Shown here one piece after another: positions 8,974 to 18,173 of a stretch of 64,000 nucleotides of DNA. Numbering within the stretch: the stretch's first letter is position 1; every line of letters starts with the position of its first letter. A model generated the notes under the pieces. The model was not told the DNA's origin. It searched no databases and saw only the letters and a program-made list of their open reading frames with translations. Source of the stretch: an uncultured Eubacteriales bacterium (GTDB lineage Bacteria; Bacillota; Clostridia; TANB77; UBA1234). A program made the position numbers and the translations under genes. The stretch is taken from NCBI GenBank assembly GCA_949283575.1, contig CASDSU010000013.1:1-64000 (forward strand), written 5' to 3'.

Positions 8974-10233
8974 ATGATAAAAGTTAATTATGAAAAAGCA
9001 TTTGTGAATAAAGATGAAATTTATGCACATGAAAATGAAGTTATAGAAGCAGAAAGAAAACTTCATGAAAAAACTGGTGAAGGTTCAGATTTTTTAGGCT
9101 GGGTTGATTTAAAATTAGATGATAAAGAAATAGCAAGAGTTAAAAATGCTGCCAAAAGAATAAGAGAAATGTCAGATGTATTAGTTGTTATTGGTATTGG
9201 TGGATCATACTTAGGTGCGAGAGCCGTTATTGATGCGATTTCTCATAATTTCAAGCCTAAAAACGTGATTTTCGCTGGTAACAATTTAAGCAGTGATTAT
9301 TTGAATGATTTACTTGAATATATAGACGATAAAAGAGTTTGCTTAAATGTTATTTCTAAATCCGGAACAACTATTGAACCCGCAATATCATTTAAAATTC
9401 TTCGTGAATATATGGAGAAAAAATATGGCGAAGATGGTGCAAGAGAGAGAATATTTGTTACAACAGATGCTAAAAAAGGTGTGTTAAAAGAAATTGCAAA
9501 TGCAAAAGGATATGAAACTTTTGTTGTTCCTGATGATATCGGTGGTAGATATTCTGTATTCACACCAGTAGGATTACTTCCAATTGCTGCTGCTGGTCTT
9601 GATATAGATAATTTATTAAAAGGAGTTTTTGATGCAAAAGAGAATTTCAAAGGATTCAACGAAAATAATCCATGTTATGAATATGCTGTGGCTAGAACGA
9701 TTTTGTATCGTCAAGGTAAGAAAATAGAACTTTTGGCTAATTATGAACCAAAATTACACTATATAACAGAATGGTGGAAACAATTATTTGGTGAGAGTGA
9801 AGGCAAAGATGGAAAGGGATTATTCCCAGCGGGAGTAGATTATACGACTGATTTGCATTCTATGGGACAATATGTTCAAGAAGGTGAAAGACATTTATTT
9901 GAAACTGTTTTAAATGTTAAAGAACCTTATAGAAATATCTTTTTCGAGTGTGCAGAGAATTCTATGGATAAACTTGAATATTTAAACGGAAAAAATATGA
10001 ATGAGGCTAATCATAGTGCAATGGAGGGAACAATAATTGCGCATACAAACGGAAATGTTCCAAATATAATTTTAGAAATAGAGAAAATAGATGAATACCA
10101 TATCGGTGAACTTTTATATTTCTTCGAAAAAGCTTGTGGTATAAGTGGTTACATGCTTGGAGTTAATCCTTTTAATCAACCAGGTGTAGAAGCGTATAAA
10201 AAAGAAATGTTTAGATTACTAGGAAAAGCTTAA
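8974..10233 (+). CDS. pgi: Glucose-6-phosphate isomerase
   Basis: Interconverts glucose-6-phosphate and fructose-6-phosphate. The 419 residues include VVIGIGGSYLGARAV (sugar-phosphate loop), VISKSGTTIEPA, GGRYSVFTPVGLLP, and the C-terminal family signature around GEGLFPAGVDYTTDLHSMGQY with the catalytic Glu and His region. The start follows AAAGGAG. It lies 19 nt after spoIIP and 28 nt before the GH15 gene, so these are probably one transcript. The frame is intact and arginine is encoded by AGA or CGT. Confidence 0.95.
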   Translation: MIKVNYEKAFVNKDEIYAHENEVIEAERKLHEKTGEGSDFLGWVDLKLDDKEIARVKNAAKRIREMSDVLVVIGIGGSYLGARAVIDAISHNFKPKNVIFAGNNLSSDYLNDLLEYIDDKRVCLNVISKSGTTIEPAISFKILREYMEKKYGEDGARERIFVTTDAKKGVLKEIANAKGYETFVVPDDIGGRYSVFTPVGLLPIAAAGLDIDNLLKGVFDAKENFKGFNENNPCYEYAVARTILYRQGKKIELLANYEPKLHYITEWWKQLFGESEGKDGKGLFPAGVDYTTDLHSMGQYVQEGERHLFETVLNVKEPYRNIFFECAENSMDKLEYLNGKNMNEANHSAMEGTIIAHTNGNVPNIILEIEKIDEYHIGELLYFFEKACGISGYMLGVNPFNQPGVEAYKKEMFRLLGKA

Positions 10234-10261
10234 AATATAGTGATAAGGTGGGCTGCAAAAG

Positions 10262-12007
10262 ATGTCGAAGTATTTTAATAATGCAATTATAGGTAATTCG
10301 AAGATTTTAGGATGTTTGAATGAAAATGGAGAATTAATTAGATTATATTATCCAAATATTGATTATTTCCAAAATATCGATTGCTTCAGGATGGGATTTG
10401 CGAAAGATGGACAAATAAAGTGGTTTGATGAATCATATGAGAAAAAACAATATTATAATGGAAATATTGTGTATACAGAAATGAAATTAGATGGATATGA
10501 AATTTTGCAAAGAGATTATATTTTGATGAAGAAAAATATAGTTGTGCGTAAGCTTAAATTCAATAAAAAAGCTAATTTGTTTTTATATTCAAAACTTAAT
10601 TCTGATGTAAACAAAAAAGTGTCAAGTATGGTTGTTGATAATACATTAATTCAGTATTGTCAAGAAATGTACATGGCTACATTTTCAAATGAAAAGATTG
10701 CAAAGTACCAAATAAATAATTCGAAAAATGCTTTGAATAATGGAGAATTAAATCCAGAAGATTATATTGGAATGTCTGAAGACGCAGCTATTTTATATAA
10801 AGATGTAAACGAAATAACGTTGTATATTGCTTTTGAGAACAATTTAAAAGAAGTTTTAAAAACTGTTGAATGGAGTAAGAAGCAAGAAGAAAATTTACTT
10901 TATGATTCAACACAAAAATATTGGAGTGACTATTTAGAAAAATTCCAAAAAAATATTGTTTATCAAGGGATTAATAAGATAAAGGAAAAAGAAATAATAG
11001 ATAGAACGATTTTAATGTATGCACTTGTTTCAAATCCAGAAACAGGTGCTACACTTGCTAGTCCTGATGTTGATGAAAACTTTGAGTTTTGTGGCCGATA
11101 TGGATACTGTTGGCCACGAGATGCTCTTTTTATAAATAAGTCTTTAAATATATTAGGATTAAAAAAGCATACTGAGAAATTTTATAGTGTTTGGGCTCCA
11201 AAAGCTCAACTTAAATCAGGTCTTTTTGAGCAAAGATATTATTCGTCTGGCGAACTTGCTCCATCTTGGGGGCTTCAAATTGATGAAACAGCAGCGATGA
11301 TACTTGGTGTGTATGATAATGGAAAATATAAAGATCACGAAGCGCTTATAGTTAAAGCTATTACAGGTCTTTTGAATTTTGTCGATGGTGATTATTTATC
11401 TAAAGAATGTTTTGATCTTTGGGAAGAAAGAAAAGGGAAACATCTTTATTCTACAGTCAGCATATATGCTGCCTTAGAAAAAGGTAAGATAATGTTAGAG
11501 AAGATAGATAAAGAGAAAAATAAAAATACGATTAGAGAAATAGATAGGCTTTTAGTAAGAATGAAGGATGCAATACTTCAAAATTTTGTAGAAAATAATT
11601 ATTTAAAACGTAGCATAGATAATAATCAGACTGATATATCAATACTTTCATTGGTTGTGCCTTTTGGAATATTGAGTTATGACGATTTATTGATAAAGAA
11701 TACTTTAGAAAAATTCGAAAAAGAGCTTAGAATGCCAAACGGTGGATATATGCGATATCAGTGGGATGATTACAAAGGAGGAAATACGTGGATAATTTCA
11801 TCGCTTTGGCTTGCGTTATATCATATTGAAGCTGGAAATATTGATGAGGCCAAATCTTTATTCGATTGGGTAACAGTTCATGCAGACAATATGGGATTTT
11901 TGCCTGAACAGATTGCTCGTGAAGGTCACAATGCCGAATGGGTAACGCAACTTTCTTGGTCTCACGCAATGTATATTATAGTTAGAGCGAAGCTTGCTAG
12001 TTTATAA
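10262..12007 (+). CDS. Glycoside hydrolase family 15 (glucoamylase-like)
   Basis: A 581-residue cytoplasmic protein (no signal peptide). The N-terminal part is a beta-sandwich-like domain and the C-terminal half (from about 250) is an (alpha/alpha)6 barrel. Visible GH15 hallmarks are GRYGYCWPRDALF (substrate site), APSWGLQIDETA with a catalytic-type Glu, and PEQIAREGHNAEWVTQLSWSHA near the end, where the second catalytic Glu is expected. It likely hydrolyses terminal alpha-glucosyl bonds of storage glucan or trehalose-like sugars and feeds Pgi upstream; exact substrate unknown. The ribosome binding site AAGGTGGG precedes ATG 10262. Confidence 0.85.
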   Translation: MSKYFNNAIIGNSKILGCLNENGELIRLYYPNIDYFQNIDCFRMGFAKDGQIKWFDESYEKKQYYNGNIVYTEMKLDGYEILQRDYILMKKNIVVRKLKFNKKANLFLYSKLNSDVNKKVSSMVVDNTLIQYCQEMYMATFSNEKIAKYQINNSKNALNNGELNPEDYIGMSEDAAILYKDVNEITLYIAFENNLKEVLKTVEWSKKQEENLLYDSTQKYWSDYLEKFQKNIVYQGINKIKEKEIIDRTILMYALVSNPETGATLASPDVDENFEFCGRYGYCWPRDALFINKSLNILGLKKHTEKFYSVWAPKAQLKSGLFEQRYYSSGELAPSWGLQIDETAAMILGVYDNGKYKDHEALIVKAITGLLNFVDGDYLSKECFDLWEERKGKHLYSTVSIYAALEKGKIMLEKIDKEKNKNTIREIDRLLVRMKDAILQNFVENNYLKRSIDNNQTDISILSLVVPFGILSYDDLLIKNTLEKFEKELRMPNGGYMRYQWDDYKGGNTWIISSLWLALYHIEAGNIDEAKSLFDWVTVHADNMGFLPEQIAREGHNAEWVTQLSWSHAMYIIVRAKLASL

Positions 12008-12036
12008 CAAAAATGAAAATTTGAAAGGAATAAGTA

Positions 12037-13403
12037 ATGCCAAAAAATCAAACAATATTTGTATGTAGTTCATGTGGAAATGAATCTCCTAAATGGCTTC
12101 GGAAAGTGTCCTGCTTGCAATAGCTGGAATACATATTACGAAGAAAAAATAATAAAAGACAAAGTTTCAAACGAGAGAAAAAGTGTAAATGCTGAGGTTG
12201 TAAAATTAAAAGAAGTTGGTACATCTGAGAAGATTCAGAGAGTAAAAACAGGTTTTTCTGAACTTGATAGAGTACTTGGTGGAGGCTTGGTTCCAGGTTC
12301 ATTAATTTTACTTGGTGGTGAGCCAGGAATCCGGAAAGTCAACATTGATTTTGCAAATATGCGATAATGTAAAATTTGAAAATGGAACTATATTATATGT
12401 TTCTGGAGAAGAGTCAGGGCGACAAATAAAACTAAGGGCAGATCGTTTGAAAATGGATAATGAAAATATTTTATTTTTAGGAGAGGCCAATATAGAGATT
12501 GTTCAAGAAGCGATAGATGAGAAGAAACCAAGTTTTATGATAATAGACTCTATCCAAACTATGTATAGTGGCGATAATCCTGCTGCTCCAGGTAGTGTAA
12601 GCCAGGTAAGGGATATAACTGCAAAGATTATGCAGATGTGCAAACAAAAAGAAATAACAACTGTAATAATCGGACATGTTACTAAAGATGGAACAATAGC
12701 AGGACCAAGAGTTTTAGAACATATGGTTGATACGGTTCTATACTTAGAAGGTGAACGTTATTTTTCATATAGAATATTAAGAAGTGTAAAAAATAGATTT
12801 GGTTCAACGAATGAAATCGGTTTATTTGAGATGAAAGAAGAAGGTATGACAGAGGTAAGTAATCCGTCAGAACTTTTGATATCAGATAGAGATGGGAATC
12901 CTTCTGGTTCGGTAATTATAGCGGCACTTGAGGGGACAAGAACAATGCTTATTGAGATTCAAGCATTAACATCAACAACTGCTTTTGGGCTTCCAAGAAG
13001 AACGGGGATAGGTATTGAATATAACAGGTTAGTATTATTACTTGCTGTTTTGGAAAAAAAGGTTGGTATTAATTTATCCAATCAAGACGTTTACGTAAAT
13101 GTTGTTGGTGGGATGAAGCTTGAAGAGCCTTCTGCGGATCTTGGAATTGCACTTGCTGTAGTTTCAAGTAATAAAAATATACCACTACCAAAAGATTTAA
13201 TAGCAATGGGTGAAATAGGACTAACAGGAGAAGTTAGAGGTATTAGTTCAATAGAAAAGCGTATAAAAGAAGCTGAAAAATTAGGCTTTAAAACATGTAT
13301 TGTTCCAGAGATTAGTAGGAAACAGTTAAAATATAAAGGGAATATAAATATAATAGGAGTCACAAATGTTGCAGAAGCAATAAAAATATGCAATTTGAAA
13401 TAG
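12037..13403 (+). CDS. radA: DNA repair protein RadA, with two +1 frameshifts at CGG codons
   Basis: RadA is a RecA-like ATPase that drives branch migration in recombination. The start MPKNQTIFVCSSCGN (ATG 12037, ribosome binding site GAAAGGAATAAG) opens the four-Cys zinc finger. The frame breaks at CGG 12100-12102; skipping its C gives WLGKCPACNSWNT, the second half of the zinc finger. It breaks again at CGG 12332-12334; skipping its C gives GEPGIGKSTLILQIC, the Walker A motif. Downstream are IIDSIQTMYS (Walker B), the RadA motif KNRFGSTNEIGLFEM and a C-terminal Lon-protease-like domain. Two independent events of one kind in one gene, both at invariant glycines, are hard to explain as decay. 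Confidence 0.92.
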
Positions 13404-13425
13404 TTTTTTGCAAGGGGGAAGTATC

Positions 13426-14505
13426 ATGAGAAACGAAAACGGTAAAAATGCCGAATTAATACAAATGCTAAAAATGGTAGCTCCAGGAACAGATTTAAGA
13501 GAAGGTTTAGACAATATATTAAAAGCAAGAACGGGAGCGCTTATTGTAATAGGTGATTCACCGGAAGTAATGAAATTGACAGATGGTGGATTCAAAATAA
13601 ATGAAGAATATTCTCCTGCCAAAATATATGAGCTTGCTAAGATGGATGGAGCAATTGTTTTAAATAGTGATGCAAAGAAAATTTTGTTCGCGAATACGCA
13701 ATTAGTGCCTGATCCAACGATATCAACTGTGGAAACTGGTACGAGACATAGAAGCGGAGAAAGAGTAGCTAAACAGACAAACGAGCTTGTTATAAGTATT
13801 TCGCAAAGAAGAAATATAATTACACTTTTTAAAGGAAATACAAGATATTTGATAAAAGATAGTACGAAAGTACTTGCTAGTGCAAATCAAGCTTTGCAAA
13901 CACTTGAAAAGTATAAAAATGCGTTTGATGATATCATTTCTATAATAAATGAATTTGAATTTGATGATATAGTTACGCTTCAGAACGTAGTAACGGCAAT
14001 ACAAAGGGCGGAGTTATGCATGAAAGTAGTTTCTGAAATTGAGAGCTATATAATTGAACTTGGAGACGAAGGTGTATTAATAGATTTACAGCTTAAGGAA
14101 CTTTCAAATCAGGTTGATGAGGAAGAAAAATTATTAATAAGAGATTATCTAGTAGAACCACTTACCCCAGAGGCTATTATAGAAGCTATTTCAGGTTTTT
14201 CAAGAAAAGATTTGATGAACTCTAATTTGATTGCAGAAAAATTAGGATATGATGTTGAAAAACCATTAGAAGATGTTGAGATTCCGTCACGTGGTTTTAG
14301 ACAGCTTACAAAGATACCTAAAATGCCGATTATGATAATAGAGAACATGCATAAAGCTTTTGGAGATTTTCAGCATATAATAAGAGCTTCAATAGAAGAA
14401 TTGGATGATGTTGAGGGAATTGGTGAAATCAGAGCTAAAAATATAAAACAAGGCATAAAAAGAATGCATGAACAAGTAATTTATGATTCAAAATTCTATA
14501 GGTAA
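13426..14505 (+). CDS. disA: DNA integrity scanning diadenylate cyclase DisA
   Basis: Converts two ATP to c-di-AMP while scanning DNA; in sporulating bacteria it delays sporulation on damage. ATG 13426 is preceded by AAGGGGGAAG. The N-terminal DAC domain carries the DGA motif (AKMDGAIVL, about residue 72) and RHR (GTRHRSGERVAKQT, about 106). A helical linker follows and a helix-hairpin-helix DNA-binding domain ends the protein (LDDVEGIGEIRAKNIKQGI). About 359 residues, the usual length. It follows radA by 22 nt, the conserved radA-disA order of Bacillota. Confidence 0.96.
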   Translation: MRNENGKNAELIQMLKMVAPGTDLREGLDNILKARTGALIVIGDSPEVMKLTDGGFKINEEYSPAKIYELAKMDGAIVLNSDAKKILFANTQLVPDPTISTVETGTRHRSGERVAKQTNELVISISQRRNIITLFKGNTRYLIKDSTKVLASANQALQTLEKYKNAFDDIISIINEFEFDDIVTLQNVVTAIQRAELCMKVVSEIESYIIELGDEGVLIDLQLKELSNQVDEEEKLLIRDYLVEPLTPEAIIEAISGFSRKDLMNSNLIAEKLGYDVEKPLEDVEIPSRGFRQLTKIPKMPIMIIENMHKAFGDFQHIIRASIEELDDVEGIGEIRAKNIKQGIKRMHEQVIYDSKFYR

Positions 14506-14621
14506 CAATAATTGACTTTTTCTTAGAAAAATTTAATAAATAAATGAAAAAAAGATTGAAAAGTGCCTAAATATAAAGATTTCCACACCTGACAAAAAAA
14601 GGAATTAGTTTACTAAATCCT

Positions 14622-14650
14622 TTGACTTTTGCAATTATTTATGGTATAAT
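14622..14650 (+). promoter_or_regulatory. Sigma-A promoter of the carD-like gene
   Basis: TTGACT, a 17-nt spacer and TATAAT give a start near 14657, leaving a leader of about 70 nt. Confidence 0.75.
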
Positions 14651-14726
14651 AGACACGTACTGTGAGAGAAAAATGGAAAAATTAATCTCTATTGTATATA
14701 TTTGTTAAGGTTAGGAAGTGATATAA

Positions 14727-15239
14727 ATGTTTAAAGTAGGTGACAAGATCGTATATCCAATGCACGGAGCAGGAACAATTGAATCTATCGAAGAAAAAGA
14801 AATTCTAGGTGAAAAACAAAAATATTACATAATGAAGATGCCTGTAGGTGATATTAAAGTGATGGTACCAACTAAAAACGCAGAATTAATAGGTGTAAGA
14901 GATGTGGTTGGTAACGATATCGCACAAAACGTTTTTGAAGTTCTTAGTGCAGGACCAACTGATATGTCGACTAACTGGAACAAAAGATACAGAGACAATC
15001 AAGAAAAAATGAAGAGTGGAGATATCTGCGAAGTGGCTGATGTAGTTAGAAATCTAACATTTAGACAAAAATCAAAAGGTTTAGCTACTGGCGAAAAGAA
15101 AATGTTAAGCAATGCTAAACAAATTTTAATCAGTGAGTTAGTTCTTGCAGAATCAATGACAAAAGAACAAGTAGAGAGTCTAATAAATGATAAAATTGAT
15201 ATGGCTTATTCGAATTACAATGGAGTTGTTATTGAATAG
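14727..15239 (+). CDS. CarD-family RNA polymerase-binding regulator
   Basis: A 170-residue protein with the N-terminal CarD/TRCF RNA-polymerase interaction domain (MFKVGDKIVYPMHGAGTIE, residues 1-60) and an all-helical C-terminal DNA-contacting domain with NWNKRYRDNQEKMKSGD. CarD/CdnL proteins bind the polymerase beta subunit and stabilise open complexes at promoters. It is transcribed alone from the promoter at 14622 and ends in a strong terminator. The disA-carD order is common in Bacillota. Confidence 0.9.
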   Translation: MFKVGDKIVYPMHGAGTIESIEEKEILGEKQKYYIMKMPVGDIKVMVPTKNAELIGVRDVVGNDIAQNVFEVLSAGPTDMSTNWNKRYRDNQEKMKSGDICEVADVVRNLTFRQKSKGLATGEKKMLSNAKQILISELVLAESMTKEQVESLINDKIDMAYSNYNGVVIE

Positions 15240-15244
15240 GAAAA

Positions 15245-15275
15245 AAACCACCAATTAAAGTTGGTGGCTTTTTTT
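15245..15275 (+). terminator. Terminator after carD-like gene
   Basis: ACCACCAA and TTGGTGG pair, followed by CTTTTTTT. Confidence 0.85.
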
Positions 15276-15303
15276 GGTATGTTGCAAACACAAAAAAATA
15301 ATA

Positions 15304-15333
15304 TTGCTAATTTTACATATTTTTGTATATAAT
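15304..15333 (+). promoter_or_regulatory. Promoter of the MORN-repeat gene
   Basis: TTGCTA, an 18-nt spacer and TATAAT lie 33 nt before the ATG. Confidence 0.55.
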
Positions 15334-15365
15334 AAATATACATAGATACTAGGAGGATGATTAAT

Positions 15366-15884
15366 ATGTCAAATGAAGTTATTTATAGTGCGGATGGAAA
15401 ATTAATAGATGGAATAATTGTTAAGTATTATGAACCTGGTAAGGTTATGTCAGAAACTCCATATATTGATGGAATGATAAATGGGACAGAAATAGAATAT
15501 TTTTATAATGGACAAATAAGTGCTAAGAATGAATATGTGAATGGTGTTTTAAATGGTACGTCATATGTATATTATCAATCTGGTGCGTTAATGGAAGAAA
15601 ATCCTTATAAAGATGGAAAAATGCATGGTACAAGAAAGATATATTATGATAATGGTGTTTTAAAAGAAAAAGCAGATTATCAAAATGATGTACCGCATGG
15701 TAAAATTATTAGATATATGCCTAATGGTGATGTTGATGAAGAGCTAAATTATAGAAAAGGAATAAAAGTTGAAGAAGAGGTTGCGATTAATAATATTACA
15801 AATGAAGAAGAGGAAGCTCGTAAACTTGCAGAAGCTAAGAAAAAAGAAGGGCTTTCTGAAGAAGAATTAAATAAAATTTTATAA
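15366..15884 (+). CDS. MORN-repeat protein (YwqK-like)
   Basis: A soluble protein of 172 residues made of repeated beta-hairpin MORN_2 units of about 23 residues (YFYNGQISAKNEYVNGVLNG, YYQSGALMEENPYKDGKMHG, YYDNGVLKEKADYQND), then an acidic/Lys-rich helical tail. The family is often annotated as a YwqK-type antitoxin, but no toxin partner is visible here, so a role in toxin control is not supported. The ATG at 15366 is chosen because the one at 15357 overlaps the AGGAGG ribosome binding site. Confidence 0.75.
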   Translation: MSNEVIYSADGKLIDGIIVKYYEPGKVMSETPYIDGMINGTEIEYFYNGQISAKNEYVNGVLNGTSYVYYQSGALMEENPYKDGKMHGTRKIYYDNGVLKEKADYQNDVPHGKIIRYMPNGDVDEELNYRKGIKVEEEVAINNITNEEEEARKLAEAKKKEGLSEEELNKIL

Positions 15885-15890
15885 AAAATA

Positions 15891-15922
15891 GGGGCCATAA
15901 ATAGAAATTTATGGCTCTTTTT
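15891..15922 (+). terminator. Terminator after MORN gene
   Basis: GGGCCATAAAT pairs with ATTTATGGCTC, followed by TTTTT. Confidence 0.8.
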
Positions 15923-15995
15923 AATTAAAAATTTTGATAAAAAGGAACAAAAATAATGTATTAAAAGTTTATATAGTAAAAGGACGGTGTTGTAT

Positions 15996-17924
15996 ATGTT
16001 AAATATAATTAGTGGAATATTAGCTGTAATTATGGGAATTGAATCGGCAATTTTAAGAATTTTACCTGAAAAAGAATTAAAAAACCAAAACGATGATTTA
16101 GTGCAAATTAAATCTGAAAAGCAATTAGAAGAATTATTATCAAAGTATATGAAGGATAATAATAGAGGTTATGTGACAGGAGGGATTTTTTTTGGCACTG
16201 CAGTTGATGATGTGGCGATAAATGAATCAGTTATTATGAAAGGTGATTCTGCAGAGAGTGCGCCTACTTCTGGAGCTGAAACCTTAAAAGATTATTCGGA
16301 GACGAATGTGCAAGTTAAAGGTGTTGATGAATCTGATATTGTAAAAACAAATGGGGAATATATTTATTATTTAACACAAGGAAAGCTTCAGGTAATAAAA
16401 GCATCTCCGGCAGATAATATGAAAATCGTAAAGACAATAAAAATAAATGAAGATTATTGGTATGGAAATGAACTGTATTTAGATGAAGAATATATAATAG
16501 TAGTAGGAACAACGCAAAGAGAGATAAGTACGATTCAACAAATTACAGATACAATTTTTAATAAATCGTATTATAAGCCAACTGAAAGTGTAAGTACAAT
16601 TAAAGTTTATGATGTAAATACATATGAATTAGTGAGAGAGTTTTGCATATCAGGAAATTATGTTTCATCAAGAAAAATTGGCGACGATATTTATATGATT
16701 TCAAATAAATATATATACGATATGGCAGAGATTCTTCCAGCATGTTTGGATACAGCAGTGGATGATGAATATGTAAAAATTCCAGCAAATGAAATATGTT
16801 ATTTTAAAGATTTTAAAACATGCAATTATATGATAGTTTCAAGTGTAAGTTTGGATAAGTTGGATGAGGAAGCGAATGTTCAAACGTTTCTAGGAGCGGG
16901 TTCTGAGATATATGCTTCAACTACAGCTTTATATGTAACAAGAGGAGAATATGAGCATGATATGATTGCAATTCCAAAGAAAATTAGTTTGCCAATAGAT
17001 GAAGTTAGTACATCAAGGTATTCTACGAAAATTCATAAATTTGAAATTGATGATGGAAAAATAGAATACGCAGCGACAGGAAGTGTTCCAGGTAGTTTAT
17101 TAAACCAATTTTCAATGGATGAATATAATGGATATTTTAGAATTACAACCACAGACAATACAGATTGGGAAAATAGCACAAATAATTTGTATATGTTAGA
17201 TGAAAATTTAGATATGATTGGCAAAATTGAAGGATTGGCAAAGGGAGAAAGAATATATTCAACAAGATTTATGGGTGATAAATGCTATGTAGTTACATAT
17301 AAAACGGTTGATCCTTTATTTGTAATAGATTTGTCGAATCCAAGAGCACCAGAAGTTTTAGGCGAATTAAAGATTCCTGGATATAGTGATTATTTACATC
17401 CTTTAGGAGAAAATTATTTAATTGGATTCGGTAAAGATTCAGTAGAGAAATCTTATCTGGATTGGAATGGAGAAATGCAAGTGACAGCTTATGATACAGG
17501 ATTAAAACTTGCAATATTTGATATTACCGATTTCTCAAATCCAAAAGTATTACATTCTATAAAAATTGGTGGACGTGGAAGTTGGTCAGAATTGTCTACT
17601 AACCACAAATCATTATTATTTGATGAAGAAATGGGTATATTTGCATTTCCTGCATCAATATGTGAAGAAACAAAGTTTTATAAAGATGGAACTCCGATGT
17701 ATGGTGAAGTAGAGTTCACAGGTGCGTTGATTTTTGATTTGAGTGTAGAAGAAGGCATAGAATTAAGAGGTAAAGTATCTCATGATAATGGCAATAAATA
17801 TATATCAAGTATTGAAAGGATATTGTATATTGGAGATATATTGTATACACTATCACCAGAAATGGTGAAAGCAAGCAACTTGTTAAATATGGTAGAAATT
17901 AGCAAGATAAATATAAATAAATAA
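15996..17924 (+). CDS. Beta-propeller domain protein (PF09826-like)
   Basis: A 642-residue protein with an N-terminal hydrophobic segment (LNIISGILAVIMGIESAIL) that acts as signal or anchor. From about residue 100 it carries the hallmark of the family of secreted beta-propellers distantly related to WD40: NVQVKGVDESDIVKTNGEYIYY, followed by repeated strand blocks such as GDKCYVVTYKTVDPLFVIDLSNPRAPEVLGEL and DYLHPLGENYLIGFG. The biochemical role of this family is unknown; an extracytoplasmic binding function is likely. ATG 15996 is preferred over GTG 15987, which overlaps the AAAGGACGGTG ribosome binding site. Confidence 0.8.
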   Translation: MLNIISGILAVIMGIESAILRILPEKELKNQNDDLVQIKSEKQLEELLSKYMKDNNRGYVTGGIFFGTAVDDVAINESVIMKGDSAESAPTSGAETLKDYSETNVQVKGVDESDIVKTNGEYIYYLTQGKLQVIKASPADNMKIVKTIKINEDYWYGNELYLDEEYIIVVGTTQREISTIQQITDTIFNKSYYKPTESVSTIKVYDVNTYELVREFCISGNYVSSRKIGDDIYMISNKYIYDMAEILPACLDTAVDDEYVKIPANEICYFKDFKTCNYMIVSSVSLDKLDEEANVQTFLGAGSEIYASTTALYVTRGEYEHDMIAIPKKISLPIDEVSTSRYSTKIHKFEIDDGKIEYAATGSVPGSLLNQFSMDEYNGYFRITTTDNTDWENSTNNLYMLDENLDMIGKIEGLAKGERIYSTRFMGDKCYVVTYKTVDPLFVIDLSNPRAPEVLGELKIPGYSDYLHPLGENYLIGFGKDSVEKSYLDWNGEMQVTAYDTGLKLAIFDITDFSNPKVLHSIKIGGRGSWSELSTNHKSLLFDEEMGIFAFPASICEETKFYKDGTPMYGEVEFTGALIFDLSVEEGIELRGKVSHDNGNKYISSIERILYIGDILYTLSPEMVKASNLLNMVEISKININK

Positions 17925-17952
17925 CGAGTGTATTACAAATTAAAAAAGTAGA

Positions 17953-17991
17953 AAAGCTATATTAAGAAAAAAACTTAATATGGCTTTTTTT
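17953..17991 (+). terminator. Terminator after beta-propeller gene
   Basis: AAAGCTATATTAAG pairs with CTTAATATGGCTTT, and a T-run follows. Confidence 0.8.
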
Positions 17992-18023
17992 CGCTATAAA
18001 TAGGGGCTTTGAAATTTTCTTTA

Positions 18024-18052
18024 TTGACAACGAAACTATTTAATATTACAAT
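18024..18052 (+). promoter_or_regulatory. Sigma-A promoter of rny
   Basis: TTGACA, a 17-nt spacer and TACAAT. The leader of about 115 nt contains a GGATAC/GTATCC hairpin. Confidence 0.7.
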
Positions 18053-18173
18053 GATAAAATGATGAAAATATATTATTTAAACATATTTATGGGGCATGGA
18101 TACTCCCATTTGATCCAAACGTATCCTTGATAATATATTGAACATTGAAAAGTAAATAAAGGAGGAGCATGAA

